Shown one piece after another: positions 22,959 through 33,862 of a DNA stretch of 64,000 nucleotides; position 1 is the stretch's first letter, and every line of letters starts with the position of its first letter. A program made the position numbers and the translations under genes. Location of the stretch: positions 459,621 through 523,620 of the forward strand of contig NMRA01000020.1 in assembly GCA_002633005.1 (NCBI GenBank), written 5' to 3'. The stretch comes from Phoronis australis (lineage: Eukaryota; Phoronida; Phoronidae). The notes beneath the pieces are model-generated. The model did not search any database. It was not told where the DNA came from and saw only the letters and a program-made list of their open reading frames with translations.

Positions 22959-24934
22959 GCACTTGGGAGCTATAATAGCCGCTAGATTGTCACATGTGTC
23001 CATTATGCAGCAAAGAAGTCAGTGGTGACTTACTGACAGCGAACAATACTAAAAAATTTGTCTCACCTGAAAACAAAATGACTTAATTGGAAAGCAAATT
23101 ACCGGACACGGCGGAATTGACATCGCCAATCGAGTTGACGTACAGGTTGTTGTGCACGGGAACAGGAAATCGAACTTTTTCACGCCATATGGTTAAACGC
23201 TGTCAGGGCCCGAGCTTCAGTCTCTGAACTTGAACTTGAACTAGGCCGTTATTCTTCCTCAGTCTAAATAGGTGCAATATCTTGTCTTGAACAAATTGTG
23301 GGTTCGTTATTCTTTCAGACCAAACTCGTGCATTTCCAGGTCACGGTGTGAAATGAAATTTTGTAGTCTTGGTTTGAAGAAATAAAGAATTGTCAGTTTT
23401 TATCGAGCTCAAAGATCATTTCTAAACTGAGTAAGGAACAATACAAGACCAATTTTATAATTGCCTAAACCAAAACTTGTCTTTTTGAAAGAAAGCACAG
23501 GTTTCATGACGCTTTCGCACAACATATAAACTCCATACTCGAGCAATGAAACTCGTGCCCCGAATCATGAGTGCGCGATTGGAGTTGGGTCTCCGGGCTG
23601 GGTGTGTAGCTTGGTCGACGGGTAGGCCCTGAAGTATTTTCGGCCGGTGCGTGTGCGAAGTTTGGGGTGCGGGTATAGGTTTTGTACCGCAGGTTTGGCA
23701 TTTGCTGGTCTGGGACTGGGGATTGTGGCTGTAATTTTAGAGAGTTGTCTCCACCTCCCAAACAAAATAGCAATATTTATTACCTTGTACAGTTTTGGTG
23801 GAAGCTTTCACTTTCGGTCGCGCTGTTCACAAAATGGTAGAAAAGCTACTGTAGACGTACTTACGAGGGAAAAATTCTCCTGGTGAAAAAACATCCGGAC
23901 GACTTCAAAATTTCGGTGACCTCAATTCGTCCATTTCATTCGTTGACACGTTACATCACTGCGAAAAAATGCCAGCAAACAAAGTAAAGAATTATGGGAG
24001 AGCTCGTTCTCCAACTAATTAACTCAACATGAAATCCACAACATTCTTCTTACATGAAGCCATTTACTATTAGTAATTAAGAACTGGCCAACTCAGTGAA
24101 GGTCAACGTAATTATGTTTCACATTAAATAGATGATATGATATAATGAGGATTACTGAACGACGAAGGTAATTGGATTCTACACTGACCAAGAACCACGT
24201 AGTAAAGCCATATAGATTAGGGTTGCATTCCATAGGGGCAAAACATTGGGAAAAAGCAAAAAATCGCATTTCTTCGAGAGAGATCGTCAAGTATTACAGG
24301 CGAAATACGTGACCATACTAAAATTACTCGCGTGTGCGAGTTAATGGGACGACTTTAAAGGTTGTAGACGCCTTTTTGGTCGTAAATCTGATTTTCACTT
24401 GTACATCTAACCTGTTACAACTTTTTCAAAATGTTCCACCAACGTAAGAATCTCGTAAAGGATGATAGTGCGATTACGTGCTTCGATTTTAATACAGGGC
24501 GACATCTCGTGAAATCTTGCGTGACCTGGCGTTTTTGCGAATTTCTCGCGTCTACAGAATGCAGGCTTGGTTTAAGATTTTAGATTTTTAAATAAATCTC
24601 TTAACTTTTCTTTGTTGTAAACCACTGACTTTTTAAACTTGTTTGAATTATCGCGCAAATTAAACAGTCGTCGGACATACATGACAGCGTCTTTAGGTAA
24701 CTAACTCAAAAAGGGGCGGATTGTAGCGTCTCTCGTCGCGGCCGACAGAAACCCAAATCCGTTTTCACTAGCTAAGAATATAGAATAAGAAAATTTAAAC
24801 TTTAAGCCTTTAAGTTATGTACTTTCTCTTTGCTTCAAATTTCTGAGTTCAAAAAATTGATGTTCAGTGTTGGACTAAGACCTCAGTTCGCCCGTCATCA
24901 TTGTTCCGTGTCAATGAAAGCCCTTGCTTGTACA
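22959..24934. other. No gene recognised
   Basis: The GC-richer patch at 23500-23780 gives overlapping open frames with Pro/Thr-rich translation and no domain. No splice support. Confidence 0.4.
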
Positions 24935-25452
24935 CTGTCTCAAGGCACCTGAAAAAGCATAACTGACAGAAAGTACGCTCTATGGGATTTCTCAAAGATG
25001 AAGAAAATCAACAAAGCCATGTCTTTATACCTGGCTACTTCCACCAAAAAGTTGATATTATGAAAAATGACCAAAAAGTGCGATTTTGGCCATTATTTAC
25101 CTAAAATCACAAATTCACGACTGTCCCGTTCTGGAGAAAAGACCGTAATCCGAATGCTCTTACATTCTAATTCCAAAAATTCAGGTGTCATTCCTTACCA
25201 GATTTTTGACAGTTTCACTTGTCTGAAGGGTACCTGGATTCGCACCAAGAATTCAACACTCAACGAGGATGTGCTCTTAAAATGGTGGCACTTCGGTATT
25301 AGAGTAGATAAGAGCAGAGGTCAGATTTCTGGATTCAATTTACTCAGAATAACTTCAAGGAAATACTGAAAACCAGTCGTGACGATCATTTCCCACTTTG
25401 TCCACAAGATTGCCGTCAAACCCGACCCACCTTATTTTCTTCATATTTTGTG
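24935..25452 (+). repeat. Long dispersed direct repeat, copy A
   Basis: About 520 bases are alignable with 56100-56632 in the same orientation: both read CACCTGAAAAA..GCATAAC, GACAGAAAGTACGCTCT, ACAAAGCCATGTCTTTATAC, CCTAAAATCACAAATTCACG and end in ACCCGACCCACC / ATGACCCATCCC. This copy keeps a 100-codon frame (25067-25369) that is broken in the other copy. Either a transposon fragment or duplicated pseudogene; no domain recognised. Confidence 0.8.
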
Positions 25453-27270
25453 GGGCTAATAGACCGTCTGTCAACGGAATTGGCGGCCATGTTATTGGTG
25501 ACCACCACAAAATGAAACTTAAACATTTTACAGCGTCTTTTAAAAGATACTCTTTTCGCTTTATTTTCTACAAAAATTGATAAAACGGATTGTATGTCAT
25601 GTTAGTTCAGTCTTGTCTCTAACTGCAATGAATGTAATTAATTAGAAAGACTTGAGCGATCATACTTTGATGTCGACCTCTGCTTTGGTAACACGATTTT
25701 AATTCTTATGAAAATAAATATAAAGTAATAAAGAGTTCATTGTCAAAAGTGAACTGACACTGGTTTTAGTTCTATAAGTTTCATTTAGCTGTTTTAATTG
25801 TTTGTTAGGAGATAGCACTTCACTGACATGGCGTATGAGGTCAAGCCAGTGATGTATTTTTTACAATAGAATGCTTGAGAAAATTCTAGTATATTCGTGA
25901 TTAATACAGAACCATAGTCTGTAATACTCTAGAGCCAAGTATATTTTATATTGGGTAGATTCTTAAAAGCTCTAGAATGCTGTTGGAATGTTGGAAAGTT
26001 CCAGAAAATTGTAAAAGACTATGGATACCCGGGCACGGGTTAATGGAAAGTCAGCTTTTAAGTGAAAGAGTTACAGATACATTTACAGATACATGACAAG
26101 TTGCAGTTGAGCTGCAGTTACAGGATCAGCAGTTACAGTGTTAATCAGCAAAGAGCCAGCTATAGAGACAGCATGTTATTTAATCAACGGACTATCAGTT
26201 GTTGGAAGTGAGTCAGGAGTTTGTCACAAGTCGAGGCTTTGCAGCACTGGCTGGAGCACAGAACAGACAAGAGGTCGGTCGTTTTGTTTGAGTAGTATTA
26301 TGTATGGACGGTCGATGTTACTAAGGTGATTAGCTCGAGCTAGTCTTCAGTCGATCGTTGCATCGAAAGTTACTAGCACCCGCGCACGTCACCGAATTCG
26401 GAATTTTTAAGCCTTTTTATGTCATCGGAATTCTGACTCCTCATTTGTTTTTAAGAAAGCATAAAATATAAATCACTTAGTGAATGCATACCCGCGTGAA
26501 AGCATCGCAAGGTGTGTTTTCAAAGGTCGTTGTTTACAGACTTAACACTCGTCATTTGCGCGGGTTTTAAATAGCGCGTGTACGCTGAACGTGATGACAC
26601 GCAATTTGCGATCGCATTGCTATTCGCGTGTTTGGTATGGAGTCATTTGACGTTTTCGATGGACCCTTCACATAATATTGAAAATAGTAATAATAATAAT
26701 AATTCGGCCAGATTTACGTTGTGCTGTAAATTAATAAGTTCTTCGAAAATTATTACCTGGCTATGGACCGGGTCAATATTAATCTTTCTCAACTCTCAGA
26801 AAGCATACAATGGGTAAAACAAGTGTCGGAGCACACCGACTAATGCAAACGCATAATTCTGTAAACATTTCAAGTGCTAAATTTCCCTCGCGGTTATCTG
26901 AATCGGAAAAAATCGAAGGCCTGCAAAACTTGAAATAGTGGTTTGATTGCATTTGTGTTCCTTTTTGTTGATCCAAATCGTCTCACTGAGGCAGATATAT
27001 CATCACTAAATATCCGAAATGGAATGACGTTTGTCGACTCTTTGCATTAAAAACACCGTTGCATGGCCGCAAATCATGGTAGCTTTTCCAAAATGTAATC
27101 TTCTGTTCTTTTGTCTATTCCAAACATGTGCAGGACGTTTTTTCAAAGTCTCTCCACATCGTCTTGAAAGTTAGCTGACTGACCGAACGATTGATCCGCA
27201 GTAGGATCGAAAACACAAACAAAGCATCCTTCCATAAACTACTTAGCGGATGAAATCACATAATAAAGCG
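25453..27270. other. No gene recognised
   Basis: Short (AAT)n tract near 26688-26702. Open frames here lack features. Confidence 0.4.
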
Positions 27271-27402
27271 ATTATTGACTATCAGACTAGGTCAATATGT
27301 TGGTTTTCAAAACCCAGAAATGTTGATGCCCCGCCAGGCTTGGTCTTTATCACAGTCTTGGTGTCTGGCCAACATAATGACCTCGCTGAAAGTCATTAAT
27401 TG
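27271..27402. mobile_element. Hairpin MITE, copy 2
   Basis: The left arm ATTATTGACTATCAG..ATGTTGGTTTTCAAAAC and the complementary right arm GGCCAACATAATGACC..CTGAAAGTCATTAATTG match both arms of the 5.5-kb MITE. The centre has diverged. Confidence 0.65.
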
Positions 27403-27660
27403 TGCATAAATAAATTATAGATTTAATTGTTTAGAACTTAGCTACTTTATTTGTGCACCACCACCTAAAATGGCAGCTGCAGTGAGCGTCAGCTGACTCA
27501 CGCATTATGGGTATTCACTCAAATTAATTTTAAAACGCAAAAACACCCGGGGCTGAAAGTCACGAAATATTTATATTTTAGTGACATATCTTTTGACTGA
27601 GGAAACTTTACCCCGTGTGAATTTAAAGGAAAGGGTCGCTTTAATGTTCGCTGACGTGCT

Positions 27661-27668
27661 GTTGCGGT
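27661..27668. repeat. Target-site duplication, left
   Basis: GTTGCGGT immediately precedes the transposon and is repeated exactly at 30592-30599. Confidence 0.8.
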
Positions 27669-28190
27669 CAGTGCTGTAGTGGTGAAATTAGAGGTAAGTA
27701 GGCGCCCAAAGTCCACCGTATCATCTTGAGCACTGAACGTAACTTACGGTGCGTAGGCGCTACTAGTCAGGTTCACTATGTCCAAATTTTGACTTTCGTT
27801 GGAATTTTTTGGGGAAAGTGGAACTATACATTTTTGGAAACCTCATACAATGACGAAATGAATCAGAAAATAATTGATTCCATTTTTTCGGTGGCCATCT
27901 TGGCGGCCATCTTGGATTTTCAAAAATGGCTCCGGTAAAATGGATTTTGCCCAATATATCCGCCCTTGGGTCACTGAGAATGTTAGTTATTATGGCTACA
28001 CCTGCAGTTCTGAAGTCAATGAATTGAAAATTTTAATTTTATTGGCGGCCATCTTGGTGGCCATCTTGAAATTTCACAAATGGCGCCCATAAAATACATT
28101 TTGCTTAGTATTTCTGCTCTTGGGTCACTTGAAATTTGCTAGTTTTAATAGCTGCACCCACATTTTGTGGGGTAAGGAATTGAAAAACGC
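27669..28190 (+). repeat. Left inverted terminus
   Basis: It aligns with the complement of the right terminus over long stretches, for example ACTATACATTTTTGGAAACC and AAAATGGATTTTGCCCAATA. It is about 65 bases longer because of extra sequence near 27690-27770. Subterminal repeats begin near 27886 and 28041. Confidence 0.85.
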
Positions 28191-28739
28191 TATTTCTAAA
28201 ATGATACATATAATCTAAATGATTTTAGTAGCAGATACGAACCCCCAGAATATTTAAAGGAATCACAGAAACGCAGATTAACCTACATGTATATTTACAG
28301 TGTATATCTATATCTTTTTAAAAGACATTTGAGACATATCTTTTGACAATTTAGTTATTATTTCCACTGTTCACTTGGGAATCCAGTTCTCCTCTACTCA
28401 ATGGAAATGCATTTTGCCTTTGACAATTGGATGGCAGATAAGCTTGGCAGTAACCAGGCTGAGGATCAATGACGAGAACAATAGGAGTTGTAGCCTGCTG
28501 GGCAAATCGACCAGAAACATGCTATCAGCAACTATGAATTCACCCTATTACCAAGAGCGATCTTTGTTGCCAGTGGGACAACGCTGTCATGCACAGACAA
28601 ATCGAATCGAATCCACCTTCTGCAGAAAGTTTCCGAAGCAGACGTCTTAGAACAGAACAGTCCTCAAGCTGCAAGAGAGGTTTTAGACCCAGAAAACATG
28701 TAAACAACATCCAACGCGTGTGTTCACCCAAGCCACAAA

Positions 28740-29860
28740 ACTGCACGCGTGGAAAGTATGGAAGTGATTTTCTTAACTAGAGATTATGACGATATCATTC
28801 TGGTTTTTGACACCCACAAAGACAACTCTTTGAAGCAAGCCACAAGAGAAAAAAGGAGGCAGAGAAAGGGTCAAGTACAGTACCAGATTAGAGATGAGAC
28901 TTACATAAAGAACATCCCAATGAGCAGTTTCCTCTCCCATGACCAAAAAAGGCTCAACCTACTGAAAATCTGTCTGCAAAGACACTTGAATATAATAAAG
29001 ACTGCCAAGATAGCCATTACTTCACATTAAGGTTGCACAAAGAGCAACCCACGTGATCTACACCTAGAAGAAAACGATCACGAAAAAGCAGATGTATTGC
29101 TAATACACTGTACATCATGCTGTTCTGGCATCACATCAAAAGATCCCTGATTCTCAGCTGATGTTTTCTTTTCACCTGACATAGATTTACTGGTACTCGT
29201 CATTACCTATTATGACAGGCTTCTCAGAAATACTTCAGTTCCCATGGCATCTGGGATTGTGGATGTGAATCCAATATGGACAATATTACGTGCTGTCCGG
29301 GCAAATAGCTCTTCCTGCTTTCCATGCTTTTACATGGATAGACAATACTGGTCCATTCTGTAGGATGAATATATATTTTGAAGGCAAACACCGATGATAT
29401 CAATGCACAGCAGATTTTTGTGCTGCTTATGAAGTAACAGGTGAACTTTTTTCACATTAGCTCCTTTTACATGTGCATACTCACCACAGGGTATAGACAC
29501 AAATAGCCGGGCATCCCAGAGCTGAGATGGTACCTCTTCTTTAAACATACGGCTGACAGCGACAAACGTCCACCAACCATTGGTGCTTTGAAACAGCATG
29601 TGCTGAGGGTGTTTATTCAAGCCAGAGTGTGGGGCCAGGCAGTCACTGCTCGACAGGAGTTCCTTGAACCATTGCAGAATAAAGGACAAAGATGACCAGC
29701 TGAAACACTCACAACTGAGGAGCTTCCGGCACCAGAGGCTATCATTGAGATGGTTAGATGCCAGTGGAAAAATAATTCCTCTTCCCAAAGATGCTCTTGC
29801 TGATCAAAGGACCTATCTTACATAGATCTATGTAAGTATAGTGCAGAATGTCAGAATGGT
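28740..29860 (+). pseudogene. Decayed internal gene of the transposon
   Basis: Plus-strand fragments in shifting frames follow the order of a protein family I recall from unannotated marine-invertebrate proteins: YDDIILVFDTHKDNSLK and ATREKRRQRKGQVQYQIRD (28788-28900), IPMSSFLSHDQ, EYNKD in another frame (about 28988), HEKADVLLIH (about 29077), QLMFFSPDIDLLVLVI and RNTSVPMASGIVDVNPIW, LPAFHAFTW (about 29313), KWYLFFKH and PPTIGALKQHVLR (about 29525-29610), then a Cys-rich tail ending SQRCSC. The acidic FFSPDxDxLVL block resembles a PIN-like nuclease core. At least three frameshifts or stops break it. Family recall is from memory; nuclease function is inference. Confidence 0.65.
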
Positions 29861-30136
29861 GATGATGATGTGATTCCTGGTGACAGTGATAGCTATAGTA
29901 ATGATCTATAGACTGATTTCAAAGACTGTTGACACTACAAAAAAACATACTTTCTTGTTCTTCAAACATAAATAAGTTGTTTAGGTACTGATTTAGTTTT
30001 AAGTGGCTTGAAGGAAACAAGCTCCGAACAAAATATACAAGAAAGTAAGATAGTGATCATGTGTCGTATTACATGCGTTTAGAAAATGTGGCTGCTAATA
30101 AATGAGGTTTTGGTTATGTTTCTCATTTAATAAGTT

Positions 30137-30591
30137 GCGTTTTCAGATTTCTTGACCACAAAAATGTGGATGCAGCCATTAAAACTAACATTCTAAGTGA
30201 CCCAAGAGCAAAGATACTGAGGAAAATGTATTTTACGGGCGCCATTTTTAAAAATCCAAGATAGTTGCCAAGATGGCGCCCAAAAAAATTTAAATTTCCA
30301 ATTCCCTGACCTGAGAAATGCAGGTGTAACCATAAAAACTAACATTCTAAGTGACTCAAAAGTGGAGATATTGGGCAAAATCCATTTTACCGGCGCCATT
30401 TTTGAAAATCCAAGACGGCCGCCAAGATGGCCGCCAAAAATGGAATCAATTATTTTCTGATTTTTCATTCCATGAGGTTTCCAAAAATGTATAGTTTCCA
30501 TTTTCCCCGAAAAATTCCAACAAAATTACATAACAAACCTGACTATAAGTTCAAATGCCAAAAGGTGGATGGCTGCCCCACTACAGCACTG
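30137..30591 (-). repeat. Right inverted terminus
   Basis: Complement of the left terminus, ending CCACTACAGCACTG. It contains the same two GGCGCCATTTTT / AAGATGGC-bearing subterminal units. Confidence 0.85.
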
Positions 30592-30599
30592 GTTGCGGT
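30592..30599. repeat. Target-site duplication, right
   Basis: GTTGCGGT, identical to the eight bases left of the element. Confidence 0.8.
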
Positions 30600-32273
30600 G
30601 AAGTAGTGGTTCGTTCGCAAAAAAATCCCGCCGGGATCGAATCACAATGATTTCCGCATTACTTCACTAAAACGTTGTTACCATAACAGCGGTCAATATG
30701 CAGTTATGAGAGGTCAGTATGAAGACTGACTCCAAAATATGAGCTTCTAACTTCATAAAATGTTCAAATTATATCATAAAACCAGGTAAGACCTTTTACT
30801 GTTACACAATTTACCCACGGGAGTTTCACTTTGCTGGTAATTTCAAACTGAACAAGTGTTTTGTTCTTACACCGGGAATTTCTTCATATATTTCCGTGTC
30901 ACTGGTAGCCTACTTTACGAAAGCTCTTTCACTTTTCAAATAACGATGGACTATCTGGTCTGGTAGGCCTACTCAGTGGCTAGCCCGGCGCATAAAATGT
31001 AGCGCCGTGACAAGATTGTAGAGGTAACGTGGTTCCGCAACAGCGAGGTGTCCATTCTTTGGAAGCCCTGAAATCACCTCGAATTTGACTAAAGAACAAT
31101 TTGAGAATACTTTTTTAATTGTATGGGGTCTACTCTAAAGTTGCTTTTGTGGTGGATGGTGGCTTTATGGCCACTTTTCGTGAGCTGAGTCATTCCAGTT
31201 ATAGCGTCTTTCAGTGAAGAACGAGTGATGTCCAGCTATGCCATGTACTATAAACGGGATGAGTTTACATCAATCTTGTTACATATACTGTCAATTAACC
31301 GGGTCCATCTTAGGTAATAAGTAAATGTAAAATCAATGTGATTTATTATTATGATTGTGGCTAATCTCGCATGGCCTATCATTCTCACAGACTGGTGTGT
31401 AGACGCGGAGAAAGATATTTTTGGGTGGAAAGGGACAAAATCGCGGTTATAGGGTCGAGAATATTGTTGGGTAGGATAGGCTTTTGACTATTCAAAATTG
31501 TTAGCTTCGATCAAAACCATTTAACAACAAAACTCCGCTGTGTAATTCTGATTAGAGTACCAGCTCAGTCTGATGTCCTGTATTCAGGGGAGAAAACTAA
31601 AAATGCGGGCATGCTATATCCGACCATTACCGTAAAACTGGTTAAAAAGTTTATCTCCTCTTCTCGACTTACGGTACTTATGCCCATTACAAAACCCTCA
31701 ATCAAATGCGTTAGGCCTACACTTATTTTTGTCGCCACTGTTTCATTATATGGCACAAGGTACCCATTGCGCAGCATAAACCTTTTAAAGATACTGTTCC
31801 GATTCGTTTTAGTAAAACGCCGCATGAAACGGATGCTCTTTCAACATGATACCAAATCTTTCCAAAATGTATATAACTTATTACATAACTTCTAAGTTTG
31901 ATTCTTGACTTTCTGGCAATGCACCAATAATATGGCTGCCACATTTGAATGACACTGATTTTCACTTTTTATAAACTTACGCTAAAACTGATAGTTAATA
32001 TACAAATATACACGCTGCTGCAATTTACGAAATGCTCGCTACTGTGGTGATAATTTTCATTTTACGAGAACCATAGTCTGTGTTTCAAACGGGTGAAAAC
32101 AAAGTAATAGGTATCTTTGAAAGTTCAGGAGATTTCCTATTTTGCGACGTCATTGCCCTATATACATACAATTGTCTGCATATTGCAAAACAACACGCTG
32201 TATAAAGACCTTATACACGGCCATAGTGGTTTTTAATGCTTTCCAGAAGTGACAAAATCAATTAGTTGAAAAG
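30600..32273. other. No gene recognised
   Basis: The overlapping open frames at 31565-31965 on both strands are unsupported. No repeat array seen. Confidence 0.4.
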
Positions 32274-32384
32274 ACATTATCGGGCACAATAATGTGCACT
32301 TGAGATCAGCTCCAACACGGATTCGAAGTCTAATCTCAACGATCGCAGTCCTACGCTTTGGCAGCAGAGCTATAAGCCAATATG
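32274..32384 (-). mobile_element. tRNA-derived SINE, copy 3
   Basis: The minus strand reads TTATAGCTCTGCTGCCAAAGCG (A-box region), then a B box ACTTCGAATCC and the family tail GAGCTGATCTCAAG..CCCGATAATGT, matching the tails at 4.0 and 4.15 kb. Confidence 0.65.
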
Positions 32385-32519
32385 GCGAGTGGTCGATTAT
32401 TAATTTTAGGCGTATTTAACCGATAAAGTATCCAGTCCTTGTTTCGGTTAATTCTACCGAACAGCTACATGCCAGTGTTGGGAATTGTCGATTTCTACTT
32501 GAAGACATACATGTATATG

Positions 32520-32634
32520 TATCAGTGCCAAGAAAAGGGATATTCTGAGGTCAGTTACAGCGCGGATTTGAACCTATGATGTCTGGGGTTACAATCAAAC
32601 ACTTAGCTGACGTAGCTAAATCCCTCTTCATAAG
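32520..32634 (-). mobile_element. tRNA-derived SINE, copy 4
   Basis: The minus strand reads GGATTTAGCTACGTCAGCTA, a B box GGTTCAAATCC, then AACTGACCTCAGAATATCCC and GGCACTGATAC, a variant of the common tail. Same orientation as copy 3, about 140 bases away. Confidence 0.65.
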
Positions 32635-32773
32635 GACAGTGTTTTTTAAAAGGCGAAGGCAACTTTTTTCATGTCATTTTGAGCTAAAATAAGGTTGGTT
32701 GGTTGGTTATCCTAGACATATTTTCCACTTAATTACAGCTTTTCGTAATTTTATTAATTACTCGTCCTCTACT

Positions 32774-32812
32774 CCGGAAGTGACGTTTTAGAAGGCAAGC
32801 ATTTCGCGCCAA
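32774..32812 (+). promoter_or_regulatory. ETS- and E2F-like sites upstream of the THAP gene
   Basis: CCGGAAGTGACG (32774) is a strong ETS/GABP core joined to a half CRE, and TTTCGCGCCAA (32802) matches an E2F site. Both lie 105-145 bases before the THAP start codon. Such sites are common in TATA-less promoters; use here is inferred. Confidence 0.5.
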
Positions 32813-32918
32813 TTTCTTTTCATATAGTCTGACTGTGAGAGCTGCCGAGTCAGTCATTGTTCTACCTCGGTTGTGTTAAGTTACGTCGTCGTTTGCTTTC
32901 ATTTACTAGTCAGTCAAC

Positions 32919-33523
32919 ATGCCACATTGTTGCTGCGTACCGGGATGTACTAATTATCGTCTCACAAGCGCTTTGGGAGTACCTTAGCATCGCTTTCCGA
33001 TGGATGACACACTTCGCCGCACTTGGCTCGTTCGTGTGAAGAACGCAGCGTTACCCGTCCACGCAACGTACAAAGCAGTCGAGAATTATCGTGTGTGTGG
33101 CAAGCACTTTCTGCCGTCGGATTACGAAAGGGATTTGTACACTGAACTGATGAAGGTCCCTGCGAAACAACGCCTGAAGAAGGATGCCATTCCGTCTGTG
33201 TCAGTGCCCCGTCGCCACCCCCGAGAACTGCGTTTTTTAAGAGAGAAGCCTCGCGAGCTGTGGCCAGTACAGTGGCTGGAGCCAGTGGAGGCACTTCATC
33301 CACTGTCACCCGTGCCTCCGAACGTACCCCCAGAGCGTGCCATTCCTGGAACCAGTAGTGATTCGCCCTGTGCTGTTTCCTCCAGCCCAGAGCCTCTAAG
33401 CAGCCCTGCAGCGATATTGAGTAGTGAGAGTGATTACAGGCCAGTTCGACACCCAGTGAAGAGGACAGTTCGTCGTCCAGTGAACAGATCGGTGAGCCAA
33501 ACTTTGATAAGTTTATTGTGAAC
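32919..33523 (+). pseudogene. THAP zinc-finger protein gene interrupted by one TAG
   Basis: From ATG at 32919 the frame reads MPHCCCVPGCTNY.. with the CxxxC pair, then TAG at 32985-32987 (codon 23), then HRFPMDDTLRRTWLVRVKNA, the second ligand pair in YRVCGKHF, and DAIPSV in the place of the AVPTF box. The zinc-coordinating C2CH layout and core Trp and Phe-Pro are present, so only the stop breaks the domain. A Pro/Ser-rich linker follows, with a short basic repeat (RHPVKRTVRRPVNRS). The frame ends at 33521, or may splice at 33491 (GATCG/GTGAGC). THAP domains bind DNA and occur in host regulators and P-element-type transposases; which applies here is unknown. The stop may be a true null, a polymorphism or an assembly error. 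Confidence 0.7.
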
Positions 33524-33570
33524 TTGTATAAAGTGTTGGAGCTATTTAGAAGGTGCCAGNCTGAACTGGC
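33524..33570. other. Single ambiguous base at 33560
   Basis: One N lies just downstream of the THAP reading frame; local base quality may be low. Confidence 0.9.
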
Positions 33571-33746
33571 AAAGTCACCGACCCTGATTTGAGCGAAGGT
33601 CCGGCACTGAGACAACTGCATAAAATTGTGATTTGTAATAAAATAACAAAAACACAACGGATGCAGTTGTTTTCTCACTCTGTTCAAAGGTAATGACTTC
33701 AAGAAGGCTATCCCAACCACAAAATAATCCCCAAATGTCCCTTTAA
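33571..33746. mobile_element. TTAA-family short element, copy 2
   Basis: It begins AAGTCACCGACCCTGATTTG, contains GTGATTTGTAATAAAATAAC and ends CCCTTTAAA, the order seen in the other copies. A second partial unit (CACCGATTTTG..CGCGTTTTGGCCCTAAACCG) follows at 33754-33862. Confidence 0.55.
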
Positions 33747-33862
33747 ATCACTCAAAGCACCGATTTTGTTATTTTATAGCCCTGGCCACACCAAATAACC
33801 TCAAAAAGTCTATCCTGTCCGAAAATAATCCCAAAACGCGTTTTGGCCCTAAACCGATATCG

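Larger units (their letters stand above)
27669..30591 (+). mobile_element. 2.9-kb DNA transposon with long inverted termini
   Basis: The ends are CAGTGCTGTAGTGG at 27669 and its exact complement ending at 30591, flanked by the identical 8-bp GTTGCGGT. The inverted termini run about 27669-28190 and 30137-30591. Each contains two subterminal copies of an about 153-bp unit rich in GCCATCTTGG/AAGATGGCGGC. The interior has a decayed plus-strand gene. An 8-bp duplication with CAG..CTG ends is typical of hAT elements, but other superfamilies also make 8-bp duplications and I see no hAT transposase, so the class is unresolved. Intact ends suggest movement more recent than the state of the internal gene implies, possibly as a passively mobilised copy. 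Confidence 0.85.

Noticed and set aside
29330-29788. 152-codon minus-strand open frame
   Set aside because: It is antisense to the decayed transposon gene, whose plus strand carries the recognisable motifs.
32962-33720. 252-codon minus-strand open frame
   Set aside because: It is the complement of the THAP exon and runs across an N and into a dispersed repeat; the plus strand has the domain.
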